DNA of 55,199 nt from DATGFK01 sp040007395 (GCA_040007395.1 JBDTVG010000229.1:1-55199), one strand, 5' to 3'; counted from the stretch's first letter, positions 24,564 to 33,552 are shown. Notes: generated from the sequence alone by a model not told the origin. A program made the numbers and translations.

Positions 24564-24974
24564 CTACTGCGGTACAACGGCAATTGCATCCATTTCGCAC
24601 AGGAAATCCGGGTTTGCTAATCCTACCACATACATCCCTGTGATAGTGGGCGGATTGGGTCGATTTCCCCACACGCGCTGGAAGACTTCAAAGCCGACTT
24701 GAAGTGGTTGGCCTTGCACGATATAGATATTCCACTTGATGACGTGTTCTAGTGAGGCTCCGCCAGCCGCCAACGCGGCTTGCAAATTCTCAAAGATTTT
24801 CTCGACCTGTGCTTTGAAATCGCCCTTGCCGACGATGACCCCTGACGCATCGATGGCATCCTGACCGCCGATGTACACCGTTTTCACGTTCCCCGTCACG
24901 ACAATCACATTCGTAAACGCCCGATTTTTGTTCAAAGAGTCTGGGTTGATATGCTGGACAGATGAGTCGGTCAT
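24564..24974 (-). CDS. RidA-family (YjgF/YER057c) protein
   Basis: 136 residues. The features are VIVVTGNVKTVYIGG, NLQAALAAGGASLEHVIKWNIYI and NPPTITGMYVVGLANPDFLCEMDAIAVV, the RidA-fold pattern. Canonical RidA has a key Arg in VGVxRLA; here this position reads TGMYVVGLANPDFLCEM, so the imine-hydrolase Arg is absent and this is probably an Rid subfamily without proven deaminase activity. It is divergent from the WYL regulator with a 25-bp palindrome between, suggesting that the regulator controls it. Confidence 0.8.
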   Translation of the reverse strand: MTDSSVQHINPDSLNKNRAFTNVIVVTGNVKTVYIGGQDAIDASGVIVGKGDFKAQVEKIFENLQAALAAGGASLEHVIKWNIYIVQGQPLQVGFEVFQRVWGNRPNPPTITGMYVVGLANPDFLCEMDAIAVVPQ

Positions 24975-25030
24975 GCTGGTTTCCTTTTACTAACGCTCTA
25001 TATTCTTCAGTAATTTCATGATAAACTGCA

Positions 25031-25055
25031 TTGGGTGACATCCTATGTCACTCAA
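25031..25055. promoter_or_regulatory. 25-bp near-perfect palindrome, candidate operator of the WYL regulator
   Basis: TTGGGTGACAT-CCT-ATGTCACTCAA: two 11-base arms with one mismatch. It lies in the 109-bp region between the divergent ridA-like and WYL regulator genes, 29 bp before the regulator ATG. Confidence 0.6.
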
Positions 25056-25083
25056 TATACGGTTCAGGTGGAGTTAGAAAACC

Positions 25084-26052
25084 ATGCGGGCGGATCGACT
25101 GCTGGCGATGATGATGTTACTGCAACATCGGGGAAAGCTGACAACGCAAACGCTAGCCAACGAGTTAGGAGTCTCGCGGCGAACGATTCTGCGCGATGTG
25201 GAGGCGCTATCTTTCGCGGGCGTGCCGATCTACGCCGAAGGTGGGCATGGCGGCGGTATCGCACTGGACGAAAACTACCGCGTATCGCTGACGGGGTTAA
25301 AAGAAGCGGAAGTCCGCAGTCTGTTTGTTTCCAGCAATGCTCGATTACTCGGTGACATTGGCTTAGGCGAAGCCGCCGAAAGCACCCTACCCAAGCTCTT
25401 TGCGGCGCTGCCTGCCCTGCATCAGCAAGCCGTTGAACAGATCCGCCAGCGTATTCATATCGACCCCATATGGTGGTGGCATGATGCTCAACCGCTGCCT
25501 TTTTGGGCTGAACTTCAACAAGCTGTCTACGAAGATCGCCATCTGCGGGTTGTCTACGAAAACTACAACGGCGAACAGGCTGAACGTATAGTAGAGCCGT
25601 ATAGTCTGGTTGCCAAAGCGAGTCTGTGGTATCTCGTTGCTATGCGTAACGAGGAGTTTCGCACGTATCGGGTATCCCGCTTGCACGCGGTGACGCTGCT
25701 AGATACCCACTTCCAGCGCCGCGAGAACTTCGATTTGGCAACCTATTGGAACGATCATGCACAGGAATTTTTGGCGACCTTTTCCCAATATAAGTTTACG
25801 CTGCAAATCGATAGCAGCCGGGTAAATTTTGCCAAATGGTACACCCCCGGACGCTGCGAAATTATTGATACTCCTACAGATGGTAGTTGGTACACGGCGC
25901 GTTTTCAGGTCGAGTCGATGGAGCTAGCCCGTAGTTTTGTCTTGAGTCTTGGCACGCAAGCCATCGTCGTAGAACCCTTAGCGCTCCGCGACGCAGTGCT
26001 TGATCTGGCTCAGGCGATGCTGCGGCATTATGCAAATGCAACCCTCCCCTAG
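25084..26052 (+). CDS. YafY-type transcriptional regulator (HTH + WYL domain)
   Basis: 322 residues; ATG with GGTGGAG nine bases upstream. The N-terminal HTH_11 domain reads RLLAMMMLLQHRGKLTTQTLANELGVSRRTILRDVEAL. The WYL domain lies at about 140-240 with the signature KASLWYLVAMRNEEFRTYRVSRL, a ligand-sensing OB-like fold. WYL regulators of this class respond to nucleotides or other small ligands and act as activators or repressors. The likely target is the divergent RidA-like gene and itself, through the palindrome at 25031-25055. Confidence 0.88.
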   Translation: MRADRLLAMMMLLQHRGKLTTQTLANELGVSRRTILRDVEALSFAGVPIYAEGGHGGGIALDENYRVSLTGLKEAEVRSLFVSSNARLLGDIGLGEAAESTLPKLFAALPALHQQAVEQIRQRIHIDPIWWWHDAQPLPFWAELQQAVYEDRHLRVVYENYNGEQAERIVEPYSLVAKASLWYLVAMRNEEFRTYRVSRLHAVTLLDTHFQRRENFDLATYWNDHAQEFLATFSQYKFTLQIDSSRVNFAKWYTPGRCEIIDTPTDGSWYTARFQVESMELARSFVLSLGTQAIVVEPLALRDAVLDLAQAMLRHYANATLP

Positions 26053-26082
26053 CTGGCTTTCAAGGGTAGGTATTTGATCAAT

Positions 26083-26895
26083 TCAGCGGGTCGGGCCTGC
26101 CCGACCCCTACATCCAAACTGTATTCTGTAGGGCCGTTGCCTGAGGAGTTCCGGGGGAACATACCCAACGCCTTCCCCTCGAATGACGCGCTGGCTAATC
26201 GTATCTTCCAGATCTTCCCGACCATCGTTAGCAACATAGGGGTAGGGTTTGTAGAGACTGTTGACCCACTCACCCACATTGCCTGTTTGGTCAAACGTGC
26301 CGACCCAAGAGGTACTGTCTGGGATAGTGCCTCTTGGCTGGGCAAGGACGCAGCTCCAAACCGACTTGTTGTCATCAAATTCATTACCCCAAGTCCACTG
26401 CAGATCATCGGGGCCACGCGCAGCATATTCCCATTCAGCTTCGGTAGGCAACCGTGTGCCGCGTTTGGCACAGTAGTCGCGGGCTTCCAACCATGAGATT
26501 TGCACAATGGGCAATTCAGGTTTTGCACTCATCAAGTAGGATTTCTGTCCGCCGAGCTTCGTGAACTGTGCTTGGGAGACTTCGGTCTTATCGATCCAGA
26601 ACGGTTTATCAAAACAAACTTTTGTAGTCGGCTTCTCATCATCCGCGTCAGTCTCGCTGCCCATGATAAAACAGCCCGGTGGAACCTTTATCATTTCTAC
26701 GTCATTGATCGTTTTGGAAAATGGGTTCCACGCTTTATTGGATGCGATCACCTGACCCGGCGTGAAGGTAGGTTCTGCCCTGCTACAAGCGGTGAGGCAT
26801 GTTACCATCAACAGAACAACGATAAATGATTTCTGAATCGCGTATCCTCGACCTATTATTTGCACACAGGGCAAACGGATCAAGATTATCCTCAC
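26083..26895 (-). CDS. Lipoprotein with formylglycine-generating-enzyme (FGE/SUMF1)-like domain, both ends eroded
   Basis: Frame of 270 residues from GTG 26895. Internally it is a clear FGE-sulfatase-like fold: MIKVPPGCFIMGSETDADDE, FWIDKTEVSQAQF, PIVQISWLEARDYCAKRGTRLPTEAEWEYAARG and FDQTGNVGEWVNSLY. A lipoprotein signal starts at residue 20 (ATT 26838), after SD-like CGAGGAT, and gives MQKSFIVVLLMVTCLTAC if read as a start. The C-terminus lacks the usual GGSW...GFRC pattern: it reads RVIRGEGVGYVPPELL...QFGCR, and the last residues GRAGPTR are encoded by a dispersed repeat. It may be a decaying gene or one with an unusual start. Confidence 0.6.
   Translation of the reverse strand: MRIILIRLPCVQIIGRGYAIQKSFIVVLLMVTCLTACSRAEPTFTPGQVIASNKAWNPFSKTINDVEMIKVPPGCFIMGSETDADDEKPTTKVCFDKPFWIDKTEVSQAQFTKLGGQKSYLMSAKPELPIVQISWLEARDYCAKRGTRLPTEAEWEYAARGPDDLQWTWGNEFDDNKSVWSCVLAQPRGTIPDSTSWVGTFDQTGNVGEWVNSLYKPYPYVANDGREDLEDTISQRVIRGEGVGYVPPELLRQRPYRIQFGCRGRAGPTR
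26088..26107. repeat. GGGTCGGGC-family palindrome at the 3' end of the FGE-like gene
   Basis: GGGTCGGGC-CT-GCCCGACCC, 9-bp arms with a 2-base loop, followed by CCTAC. Same family as the 26-bp inverted repeat at 1107-1171 and the imperfect copy at 53405-53433. It encodes the last residues of the FGE-like frame. Confidence 0.65.
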
Positions 26896-26970
26896 CCCTA
26901 GCCCTCGCTACGGATTGGAAAAGGGGAACCACACCGAGTCTGGAAATCCCTCTCCCGCAGGAGAGGGCGC
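26890..26970. repeat. ~95-bp dispersed palindromic element (copy 5, partial)
   Basis: Begins CCTCACCCCTAGCCCTCG and has the inner palindrome CCCTCTCCCGCAGGAGAGGG, but lacks the opposite end. It overlaps the proposed GTG start of the FGE-like gene at 26895. Confidence 0.6.
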
Positions 26971-27030
26971 GTTTCCAAATTTTGCGCCGATTAGGACGGT
27001 GAGTAAGCCCCCTTATCCTTAAGCGATTCT

Positions 27031-28509
27031 TTAAATAATGCTCCGTTCGGGATGTGCCGTAAGCAGTAGCGGTTTCGGAGACTCCATCGTGGCGTTCACC
27101 TTGATTTCGAGCAACATCTCGTCTTCGATGAAATGGTAAACAAGGGTATAGAAGAAGGGAGTCTCGTAGAGCCGGACAACCATCGTAAAGCTATCTTCGG
27201 TTGTCCACGCACCGCTGGTAACGACTGGCGTAGGGTCGTCAGATAACCAAGATCCCTTAAACAGTGTAGTCTGCCCTTGTTGCCATCTACCAAACCCACA
27301 AGGAAACGTTTCCTCACGATAGGGAGTCGTAAACCCGACCATGCAGCCAGACTCGGTAAAATTCAGGAAGATGGTTTCGATCTTGAGCGTATTGGCATCG
27401 ACTCCATAAATGCGACCCGAAACGTGTGGCGCAATAGGCGATACCCTCTGTCCGTACACCAGAGCCAGAGTCAAACTGGATAACTTCTTCCCCAAAGCCT
27501 CTTGGAATACAGGATTTTCGGCAGGCACTTCAAGTCCCATGACCGGAAGCAGCTCCGACCAAACCAGATCCCACAATTGCTGCGATTCAAATACATCAAT
27601 GCCCGCTGTGAAGGCCAAAACAGCGTCCTGTGCGGGCATGACAATACAACCCTGACCAAACACACCGCTGGCTTGGTAAGCGCCGTATCGACAGCGCCAG
27701 AACTGATAGCCATAGCCCTGCGTCGAATCGCTTGGGTCGGCAACGTTTCCGTTTGCAACTTGGGCGGAAGTAGCGGCTTCGACCCACGCTTCGGGCAAAA
27801 TTTGGTGTTCACCCCATCGCCCCTTTTGCAAATAGAGCTGACCAAACCGTGCCAAGTCTTCCGTTTTGATACTCAGTCCGTAGCCGCCCACTGCGATCCC
27901 CTGAGGCGATTCTTGCCAAGTCGCATCTTGGATACCAAGCGGCTCGAAAAGGCGCGGTTGCAGATAATCGATCAGTTTCATGCCTGTCGTGCGCTGCACA
28001 ATCGCGGCGAGCATGTAACTTGCCCCGGTATTGTATAGAAAGTGGGTCCCGGGTGCATAGCGAACGGGCACCTTCAAAAAGGCGTTTATCCAATTGCCGT
28101 CGGATCGCTCAAGTTGATACGGCCAAGTATCGTCAGCATGACCAGTGGTCATGGTCAGCAGGTGCCGCACGGACATGGTTGCTAAAAAGTCACTCCCTTC
28201 AGCGGGCGTTTCTTCTGGGAAGAAGGACAGGACTCGATCATCAATGGAAAAGCGTCCTTCAGACACAGCTAGGCCAACAGCAGAAGACGTAAAACTTTTG
28301 CTAACCGAAAACATCATGTGGGCATGTTCGCGTTGATAGGGTGCCCACCAGCCTTCAGCGATGATGTGACCGTGACGTAGCAGTACGAAGCTGTGTAATT
28401 CGTGAGTTTGGCGCTCAAGGGTCTCGACAAATCGCAGCAAAGCAGACGAGGCAATGCCTTCCTGTTCGGGCTGAGTACGTAGTAGCTCCTGTTCAATGTT
28501 CGCAACCAT
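27031..28509 (-). CDS. Serine hydrolase of the beta-lactamase class C/PBP4 family
   Basis: 492 residues; ATG start with GAGGAT upstream. The catalytic S-x-x-K is FSVSKSF with Ser68 and Lys71, followed by VGLAVSEGRFSIDDRV. The FLYNTGASYML segment is the usual tyrosine motif. The catalytic domain covers about 1-340; the last 150 residues form a beta-rich lipocalin-like domain (GRIYGVDANTLKIETIFLNF). Members act as peptidases, esterases or amidases on D-amino-acid-containing or ester substrates. No signal peptide is seen. The gene is 200 bp from a decayed transposase, on the opposite strand. Confidence 0.82.
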   Translation of the reverse strand: MVANIEQELLRTQPEQEGIASSALLRFVETLERQTHELHSFVLLRHGHIIAEGWWAPYQREHAHMMFSVSKSFTSSAVGLAVSEGRFSIDDRVLSFFPEETPAEGSDFLATMSVRHLLTMTTGHADDTWPYQLERSDGNWINAFLKVPVRYAPGTHFLYNTGASYMLAAIVQRTTGMKLIDYLQPRLFEPLGIQDATWQESPQGIAVGGYGLSIKTEDLARFGQLYLQKGRWGEHQILPEAWVEAATSAQVANGNVADPSDSTQGYGYQFWRCRYGAYQASGVFGQGCIVMPAQDAVLAFTAGIDVFESQQLWDLVWSELLPVMGLEVPAENPVFQEALGKKLSSLTLALVYGQRVSPIAPHVSGRIYGVDANTLKIETIFLNFTESGCMVGFTTPYREETFPCGFGRWQQGQTTLFKGSWLSDDPTPVVTSGAWTTEDSFTMVVRLYETPFFYTLVYHFIEDEMLLEIKVNATMESPKPLLLTAHPERSII

Positions 28510-28710
28510 ATTTGTAAATCCTCGCTACGCTAGTCGTGCATCATGTATTATCAATCGGTCACTGAGTCCGCGCCATTCAAATCAGCCGATTACGTGTTTC
28601 CAACGCCAAAAGAGAGGTTCATTATCAAGTCGTCGTGTGCCAAAGACAAGGGGCAACGTATCAAAATCGTGGGGAACTTTTTCAAAGGATGTCAGGCTCA
28701 GACCGAGCAG

Positions 28711-29508
28711 TTAGCGATGGATGGGCAGACATTGCGGGGAACCATTGAGGCAGGACACACGCGGGGCGTGCATTGGCTGGCGGTGTATGCGGTCGAGGCG
28801 GGCGTGGTCCTCAACCAAGTCAATGTGCTGGCAAAAGAAAACGAAATCAGTGCCGCACCGAAGGTTCTGGCGGATGTGGAACTGCGGGATAAGGTGGTGA
28901 CAGGTGATGCCATGTTCACCCAACGTAACTTATCCAGCCAAATTATCGAGGCGGGTGGCGCTTATCTATGAAAAGTCAAAGCCAACCAGCCCAGCCTACG
29001 CGCCGATAGTGAACGGCTCTTTGGAGACGAAAAAGTGCCGCTGGGGTCAAGTCCCACTTCGTACTGATTTTCAGTCTATCACGACCACGCGGAAAGCCCA
29101 TGGTCGTCTAGAAACCCACACCCTGACCACCCGTGCTTTGCTCAAGGCGACCTCTGACTGGCCTGCTTTGGGGCTTAGTGCGTGAGGTGCACTGCGGCGT
29201 GACCAGTTTGTCGGTTTCACTGGCTTCACCGCTGCGCCTGCTGACCCTCAAGCGTCGCCATTGGGCTATTGAAAATAAGCTCCATTATTGCCGCGATCTG
29301 ACCTTTCATGAAGATGCTGGCCGACTTGCTAGCGGCACTGCCTCACAAGCCATTGCCGTTCTCAATAATCTGGGTTTGGGCCGGCTGCCCCGTCGGAGGT
29401 TTACCTCGCTCGTCGCCGCTCGTCGCCGCTCGTTGCCGCTCGTTGCCGCTCGTCGCCGCTTCAACGCCCTTCCCGCTGAAGCACTCGCCCTCATTCCTTT
29501 TATCTGAC
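28711..29508 (+). pseudogene. Decayed ISAs1-family transposase
   Basis: Pieces in three frames match an ISAs1-type DDE transposase. Frame A (to 28968) gives LAMDGQTLRGTIEAGH and VVTGDAMFTQRNLSSQIIEAGGAYL, then a TGA at 28969 where related proteins have Trp, then KVKANQPSLRADSERLFGDEK. Frame B (about 29060-29185) gives TDFQSITTTRKAHGRLETHTL. Frame C (about 29210-29400) gives RRHWAIENKLHYCRDLTFHEDAGR and AVLNNLGLGRL. The N-terminal third is missing. At least one nonsense and two frameshift changes make it inactive. The region upstream (28510-28710) shows no gene. Confidence 0.85.
29411..29460 (+). repeat. 10-bp tandem repeat, five copies, in the transposase pseudogene
   Basis: CGTCGCCGCT repeated five times without gaps (copies 3 and 4 have T for C at position 4). 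It lies at the end of the transposase remnant; in frame C it reads as RR/LVAA repeats. Probably replication slippage in dead sequence. Confidence 0.85.
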
Positions 29509-29528
29509 TTTGCACGCGCCCTGCGCCT

Positions 29529-31361
29529 TTAGCCGCGCATCCATTCGATAAATTTGTCGGTGGGCCATGTATTGATGACATTTTCGGGCTGAACCCAGCC
29601 GCGCCGCGCCGTCATGATCCCGTAGCGCAGTTGGTCAAAATCAGCCGCCGAATGCGAATCGGTGTCGATAGACAGCATTACGCCCATTTCAATAGCACGA
29701 CGGGCATGTCCATCGTCGAGATCGAGCCGCTGTGGACTGGCGTTGATTTCCAGTACTGTGCCTGTTTCTTTGGCAGCAGCAAATACTGCGTCCATATCAA
29801 GATCGGCTCCCTCACGGCTGGGAATAAGTTGCCCGCGTGGATGACCGATTATATCCACATGCGGATTGCGGATTGCGGTGAGCAATCGCTGAGTTACCTG
29901 TGCGCGTTCTTGGCGTAGCCCAGAGTGCAGCGACGCAACCACCACATCGAGTTCGGCTAATACTTCGTCGGGGAAGTCAAGCTGCCCGTCGGTGCGGATC
30001 TCCATTTCGGTTCCCTGAAAAACGCGAAAGTTTGGCCCCATCTCGGAGTCTACCTGACGAATCTCCTCGCGTTGTGCCCGCAAGCGCTCAATACTCAAAC
30101 CGCCGGCTACTCCCAGACTTACTGAGTGATCGGTGATCACGATATGTGAAAGTCCCCGCGCCCGCGCCGTTTCTGCCATCTCGCGGACTGAAAGTTTTCC
30201 ATCGCTCCACGTCGTGTGCATGTGCAGATCGCTGTGAATGTCGCTGGCTTGAATCAGATGGGGTAGTTTGCCCGCGTAAGCCGCTTCGATCTCACCACGA
30301 TCTTCGCGCAGTTCTGCCGGAATAAAAGGCAGGCCAAGCACCATGTAGACTTCTTCTTCTGTCGCACAGAGAATCTCTGGCTTGCCATCAAGCGGCGTAA
30401 ACGCCCATTCGTTGAGAGTCAGGCCGCGCTCCTGCGCTAGCGCCCGCAGATGGATATTGTGAAGTTGACTGCCCGTAAAGTAGTTCAAGGCCGTTCCGTA
30501 GCGGTCTGGTGGCAGCACCCGCAGATCGCACAGCCGCCCATTGAGCAGTTCGACGGTGCTTTTGGTTGGGCCATTCGCCACAATCCGCGCCACTCCGGGA
30601 TTCGTCACAAATGCCGCCATGATCGGCGCAGCGTCTTCAGCCGCGACTAGCAGATCGATGTCGCCAATCGTTGGGCGACCCCGCCGAATGCTGCCGCCGA
30701 TGTCACCGCGTAGCGCTTGTGGCAGGTTCAGCAGCACCGCCATAATGCGTTCAGCCGCCGTCAAGGCGATGTCGAGCCGCACCCGTTCAGTTACCGAGGC
30801 AAGGCTGGCGATCCCTTCCAAAATTTTCTTCTCGGTCTTCGCACCCATCCCCGGCAGTTTGCCGATCTTGCCTTCTTCGGCAGCCGTTTTCAGTGCCGCA
30901 ACGGTTTGAATGCCCAGATCCTTGTAGAACTGCATAGCTTTCTTGGGGCCAACCCCATTAATCCGCAGAATCTCGACTAGCCCCGGCGGGATCTCGCTGG
31001 CGAGTTCATCGTAGAAACCTAAATGTCCACTATCGAGCATCTCACGGATTTTTTCTTCAAGGACTGCGCCAACTCCATCAATGTCTTGCAGCTTGTCCTC
31101 AGCGGCTACCGCCCGCAGATCGCGGGGCAGTTCGCGGATCGACTGGGCGACCCGGCGATAGGCCATCACCCGATGGATAATCTCGCCTTTCAATTGCAGC
31201 ATATCCGCTACCGTATCAAAAATATCGGCAATCTCACGATTCGTGAGCGCATGTTGTGGAGTCTGGTTTTCGGGGCTATCTTGCTTGTTTGGACTGTCGG
31301 TCACGAGCAACTCTCCGTTCCCACTATTCTCAGTCTGCTGCGGAATATTATAACGCGACAT
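29529..31361 (-). CDS. polX: PolX-type DNA polymerase beta with C-terminal PHP domain
   Basis: About 610 residues from ATG 31361; the frame extends 15 residues further to ATG 31406. Neither start has a good ribosome-binding site, and the first 50 residues are a non-conserved extension before LTNREIADIF. The N-terminal polymerase part has helix-hairpin-helix DIDGVGAVLEEKI, RINGVGPKKAMQF, KLPGMGAKTEKKI and the palm GGSIRRGRPTIGDIDLLV with DxD. The PHP domain starts at DLHMHTTWSDGKLSVREMAE and has ITDHS, GTEMEIR, ASLH, GHPRG and DTDSHSA metal-binding positions. It repairs short gaps and abasic sites; the PHP part is a metal-dependent exonuclease/phosphatase. Confidence 0.92.
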   Translation of the reverse strand: MSRYNIPQQTENSGNGELLVTDSPNKQDSPENQTPQHALTNREIADIFDTVADMLQLKGEIIHRVMAYRRVAQSIRELPRDLRAVAAEDKLQDIDGVGAVLEEKIREMLDSGHLGFYDELASEIPPGLVEILRINGVGPKKAMQFYKDLGIQTVAALKTAAEEGKIGKLPGMGAKTEKKILEGIASLASVTERVRLDIALTAAERIMAVLLNLPQALRGDIGGSIRRGRPTIGDIDLLVAAEDAAPIMAAFVTNPGVARIVANGPTKSTVELLNGRLCDLRVLPPDRYGTALNYFTGSQLHNIHLRALAQERGLTLNEWAFTPLDGKPEILCATEEEVYMVLGLPFIPAELREDRGEIEAAYAGKLPHLIQASDIHSDLHMHTTWSDGKLSVREMAETARARGLSHIVITDHSVSLGVAGGLSIERLRAQREEIRQVDSEMGPNFRVFQGTEMEIRTDGQLDFPDEVLAELDVVVASLHSGLRQERAQVTQRLLTAIRNPHVDIIGHPRGQLIPSREGADLDMDAVFAAAKETGTVLEINASPQRLDLDDGHARRAIEMGVMLSIDTDSHSAADFDQLRYGIMTARRGWVQPENVINTWPTDKFIEWMRG

Positions 31362-31406
31362 GGGACGGATCGAGCCAATGATGCACTCTGGTAACACTAA
31401 ATACAT

Positions 31407-31719
31407 TAGTGCAAAGGCAAAATTAGTTTATCGGCGGACTAGCAAAAGGCGGGGTGATCTATGTTCTGTTTCGATAGGTTAAAAATAGAGCTTGTCGGTC
31501 AGGTGGGAGAGTATTGACGACCGATACCGTATGAGATGGAAATCGAAGAGTTACCCTGAGGCAGAGTCAATTAGCAAGATGCACATTTGACCTGAGCATG
31601 TGAAATTGTATCGGTGAGGATGCAGTGTGGGCGATGAATACGCAGTATTCAATTTTTCTGGCGGCTAGCGTGGTGAGTAGTGTAGTAACGGGTTAGCAGT
31701 GTGAGAAAACGCAAAACAA
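31407..31719. other. Gap without a recognisable gene
   Basis: About 300 bases, AT-rich toward the right. No credible coding frame, RNA fold or repeat was seen. It marks the left edge of an AT-rich stretch that reaches about 32190. Confidence 0.5.
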
Positions 31720-31914
31720 CTATTTCTTAATTGACCAGTCTTCACCATCTTCGGCATAGCTGATTTCCATGGTCATACCCATGAATGCCGTCCCAAAAAT
31801 GGCGATGATGCTTAACGCTGCGGCGCAAATCTGAAATAGGTTGTCAGCATGTGCTGTGATAAGTGAATAAGCAATCGGACTAAAACTTAGAACGCTGTTG
31901 GTCAGATTTTCCAT
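31720..31914 (-). CDS. Small single-pass membrane protein, unknown
   Basis: 64 residues. ATG start with GAAGGAAG close upstream. One long hydrophobic segment (about residues 27-49: LFQICAAALSIIAIFGTAFMGMT), acidic/basic tail ending DWSIKK. No family recognised. It lies in an AT-rich region with few other genes, so it could belong to a transferred segment. The good ribosome-binding site and the membrane pattern make a real gene likely but not certain. Confidence 0.45.
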   Translation of the reverse strand: MENLTNSVLSFSPIAYSLITAHADNLFQICAAALSIIAIFGTAFMGMTMEISYAEDGEDWSIKK

Positions 31915-32193
31915 AATTTGCTTCCTTCAAAGCGTGCTAGGATATTTAAGGTCGTGCATAAATTTATTATATATCAATTCTAAGTTAATTGTAGATTTGG
32001 GTATAAAAATAAAATAACGAATGTGAAGCTGTAAAACGATATATTGATTAAGGTTTTCGACTAGTTTTTTGGCAAAGGTTATACTCATTACCATAGTTAC
32101 ATTACAATCCACATTACGATCATTATATAACAATTTCGCCGTAAGCAAAAGCCATTCGTAAAATCTAACAAGTTCTCTTAGTCAATAAGTGGC

Positions 32194-33471
32194 ATGTCTA
32201 TACACAAAATCACTTGGCCTATGTTGTCAGATCTATTCCCCGTAGCCTTTCCGGGAATACATACCAATCGAGATGAGCTACTTGTCGATATTGACAAATC
32301 ACGGCTTGTTCAACGCATGGAACAGTATTTTGATCCCACGCTTGACCATGAGGATGTGAGCCAGATCTTACCCGGTGCAATGACCAGCACCCCTACCTTT
32401 AATGCGCCCGCAGTTCGCGATCAACTTTTGCGGCGTGGATTTCTGGCACAGAACATTGTCCGCTACTACTACCGCCCCTTTGATGTGCGTTGGCTGTATT
32501 GGGAGCCAGAAACAAAACTTCTTGACCGCAATCGCGCTGAATATTTCGGACATATTTTCGCGGGCAATCAATGGATCGCGCTGCAACAAAGGCCGCGCAA
32601 GGGGTGGTCAGTACCACCTGTCATGCGGGCAGCAGGCAGTTATGATCTGATGGAGCGTGGCACCAATTATTGCCCGTTATACCTCAATCACGTGGCAGCA
32701 CTGCTGCGTAATGCGCCTAATCTGAGCGCCGAATCTGGCGATTATCTTGATCAACTTGAGTTGGAACCCACCGACCTGTTTTTTCACGCCGTCGCGATTT
32801 TGCACACACCCGCCTATCACCGCAAAGTAACGGAATCACCGTTAGAGGAGTGGCCTCGTATTCCACTGCCCAAAGATCGCGAGGTGGTAAAGACTTCCGC
32901 ACAGGCTGGTCAGCATATCGCCGCTTTGTTGGATGTAGAAACCCCTGTCATTGGCATTACAATAGGGGTGGTTTCCCCAGAGTATCAGCATATCGGCAAT
33001 ATTGCTCATAGCTCCGCCGAACTATTGAGTATGGAGGCTGGCGAATTTGCCCTAACCGCCGGATGGGGACATCGCGGCAACGATGGTCAGATTGTCGCGG
33101 ATCGAGGCAGCGTTGTCGCCCGCGATTATACGCCCGATGAAATTGTCAGTCTTCAAAGTGGCAGTGCCTCCGCCGAGGATCTTTCGCCGCTGGGTTCGCA
33201 TACTTGCGACGTGTATCTGAACGAAGCGATCTACTGGCGCAATGTACCGATCAATGTCTGGAAATACAGCATTGGCGGCTATCCAGTGATCAAAAAATGG
33301 TTAAGCTGGCGTGACTACAATCTGCTGGGGCGTTCACTGACTGAAGACGAAGTGAACGAGATGACGAATATCATACGGCGTATTACCGCATTGATCTTAT
33401 TAGAAACCTACCTTGATTCACTGTACATATCGACAATCCGCGAGACAATCTCCTTCACTTCGCAAGTTTGA
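32194..33471 (+). pseudogene. Orphan C-terminal part of a type ISP/IIG-like restriction-modification enzyme
   Basis: 425 residues. The sequence carries the C-terminal specificity-domain pattern of single-chain type ISP enzymes: NIVRYYYRPFDVRWLYWEPETKLLDRNR, then NHVAALLRNAP-like segments, IGGYPVIKKWLSWRDYNLLGRSLTEDEVNEM and a final Ile/Leu-rich helix. Full enzymes also carry nuclease, helicase and methylase modules, 1000 or more residues in all; none precedes this piece. A stop TAG lies five codons upstream of the ATG and no ribosome-binding site is present. It most likely is the remnant of a deleted gene. Confidence 0.7.
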
Positions 33472-33552
33472 TGGAGTTGCGCTGAGTTGTCCAAATCAAT
33501 CTTGACACGCTGGGGCGCATCTGGTAGCATGTTCCCCATTGCCAAGTGACCT

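Noticed and set aside
28543..28710. Start of an independent gene upstream of the transposase remnant
   Set aside because: The translated stretch matches nothing and simply runs into the transposase frame; no ribosome-binding site.
29411..29460. Five short tandem copies that might suggest a CRISPR array
   Set aside because: The unit is 10 bp with no spacers; it is simple slippage repeat inside a dead transposase.
31927..32148. 73-codon minus-strand open frame in the AT-rich patch
   Set aside because: No clear ribosome-binding site, composition follows the AT-rich background and the product resembles no family; likely chance.
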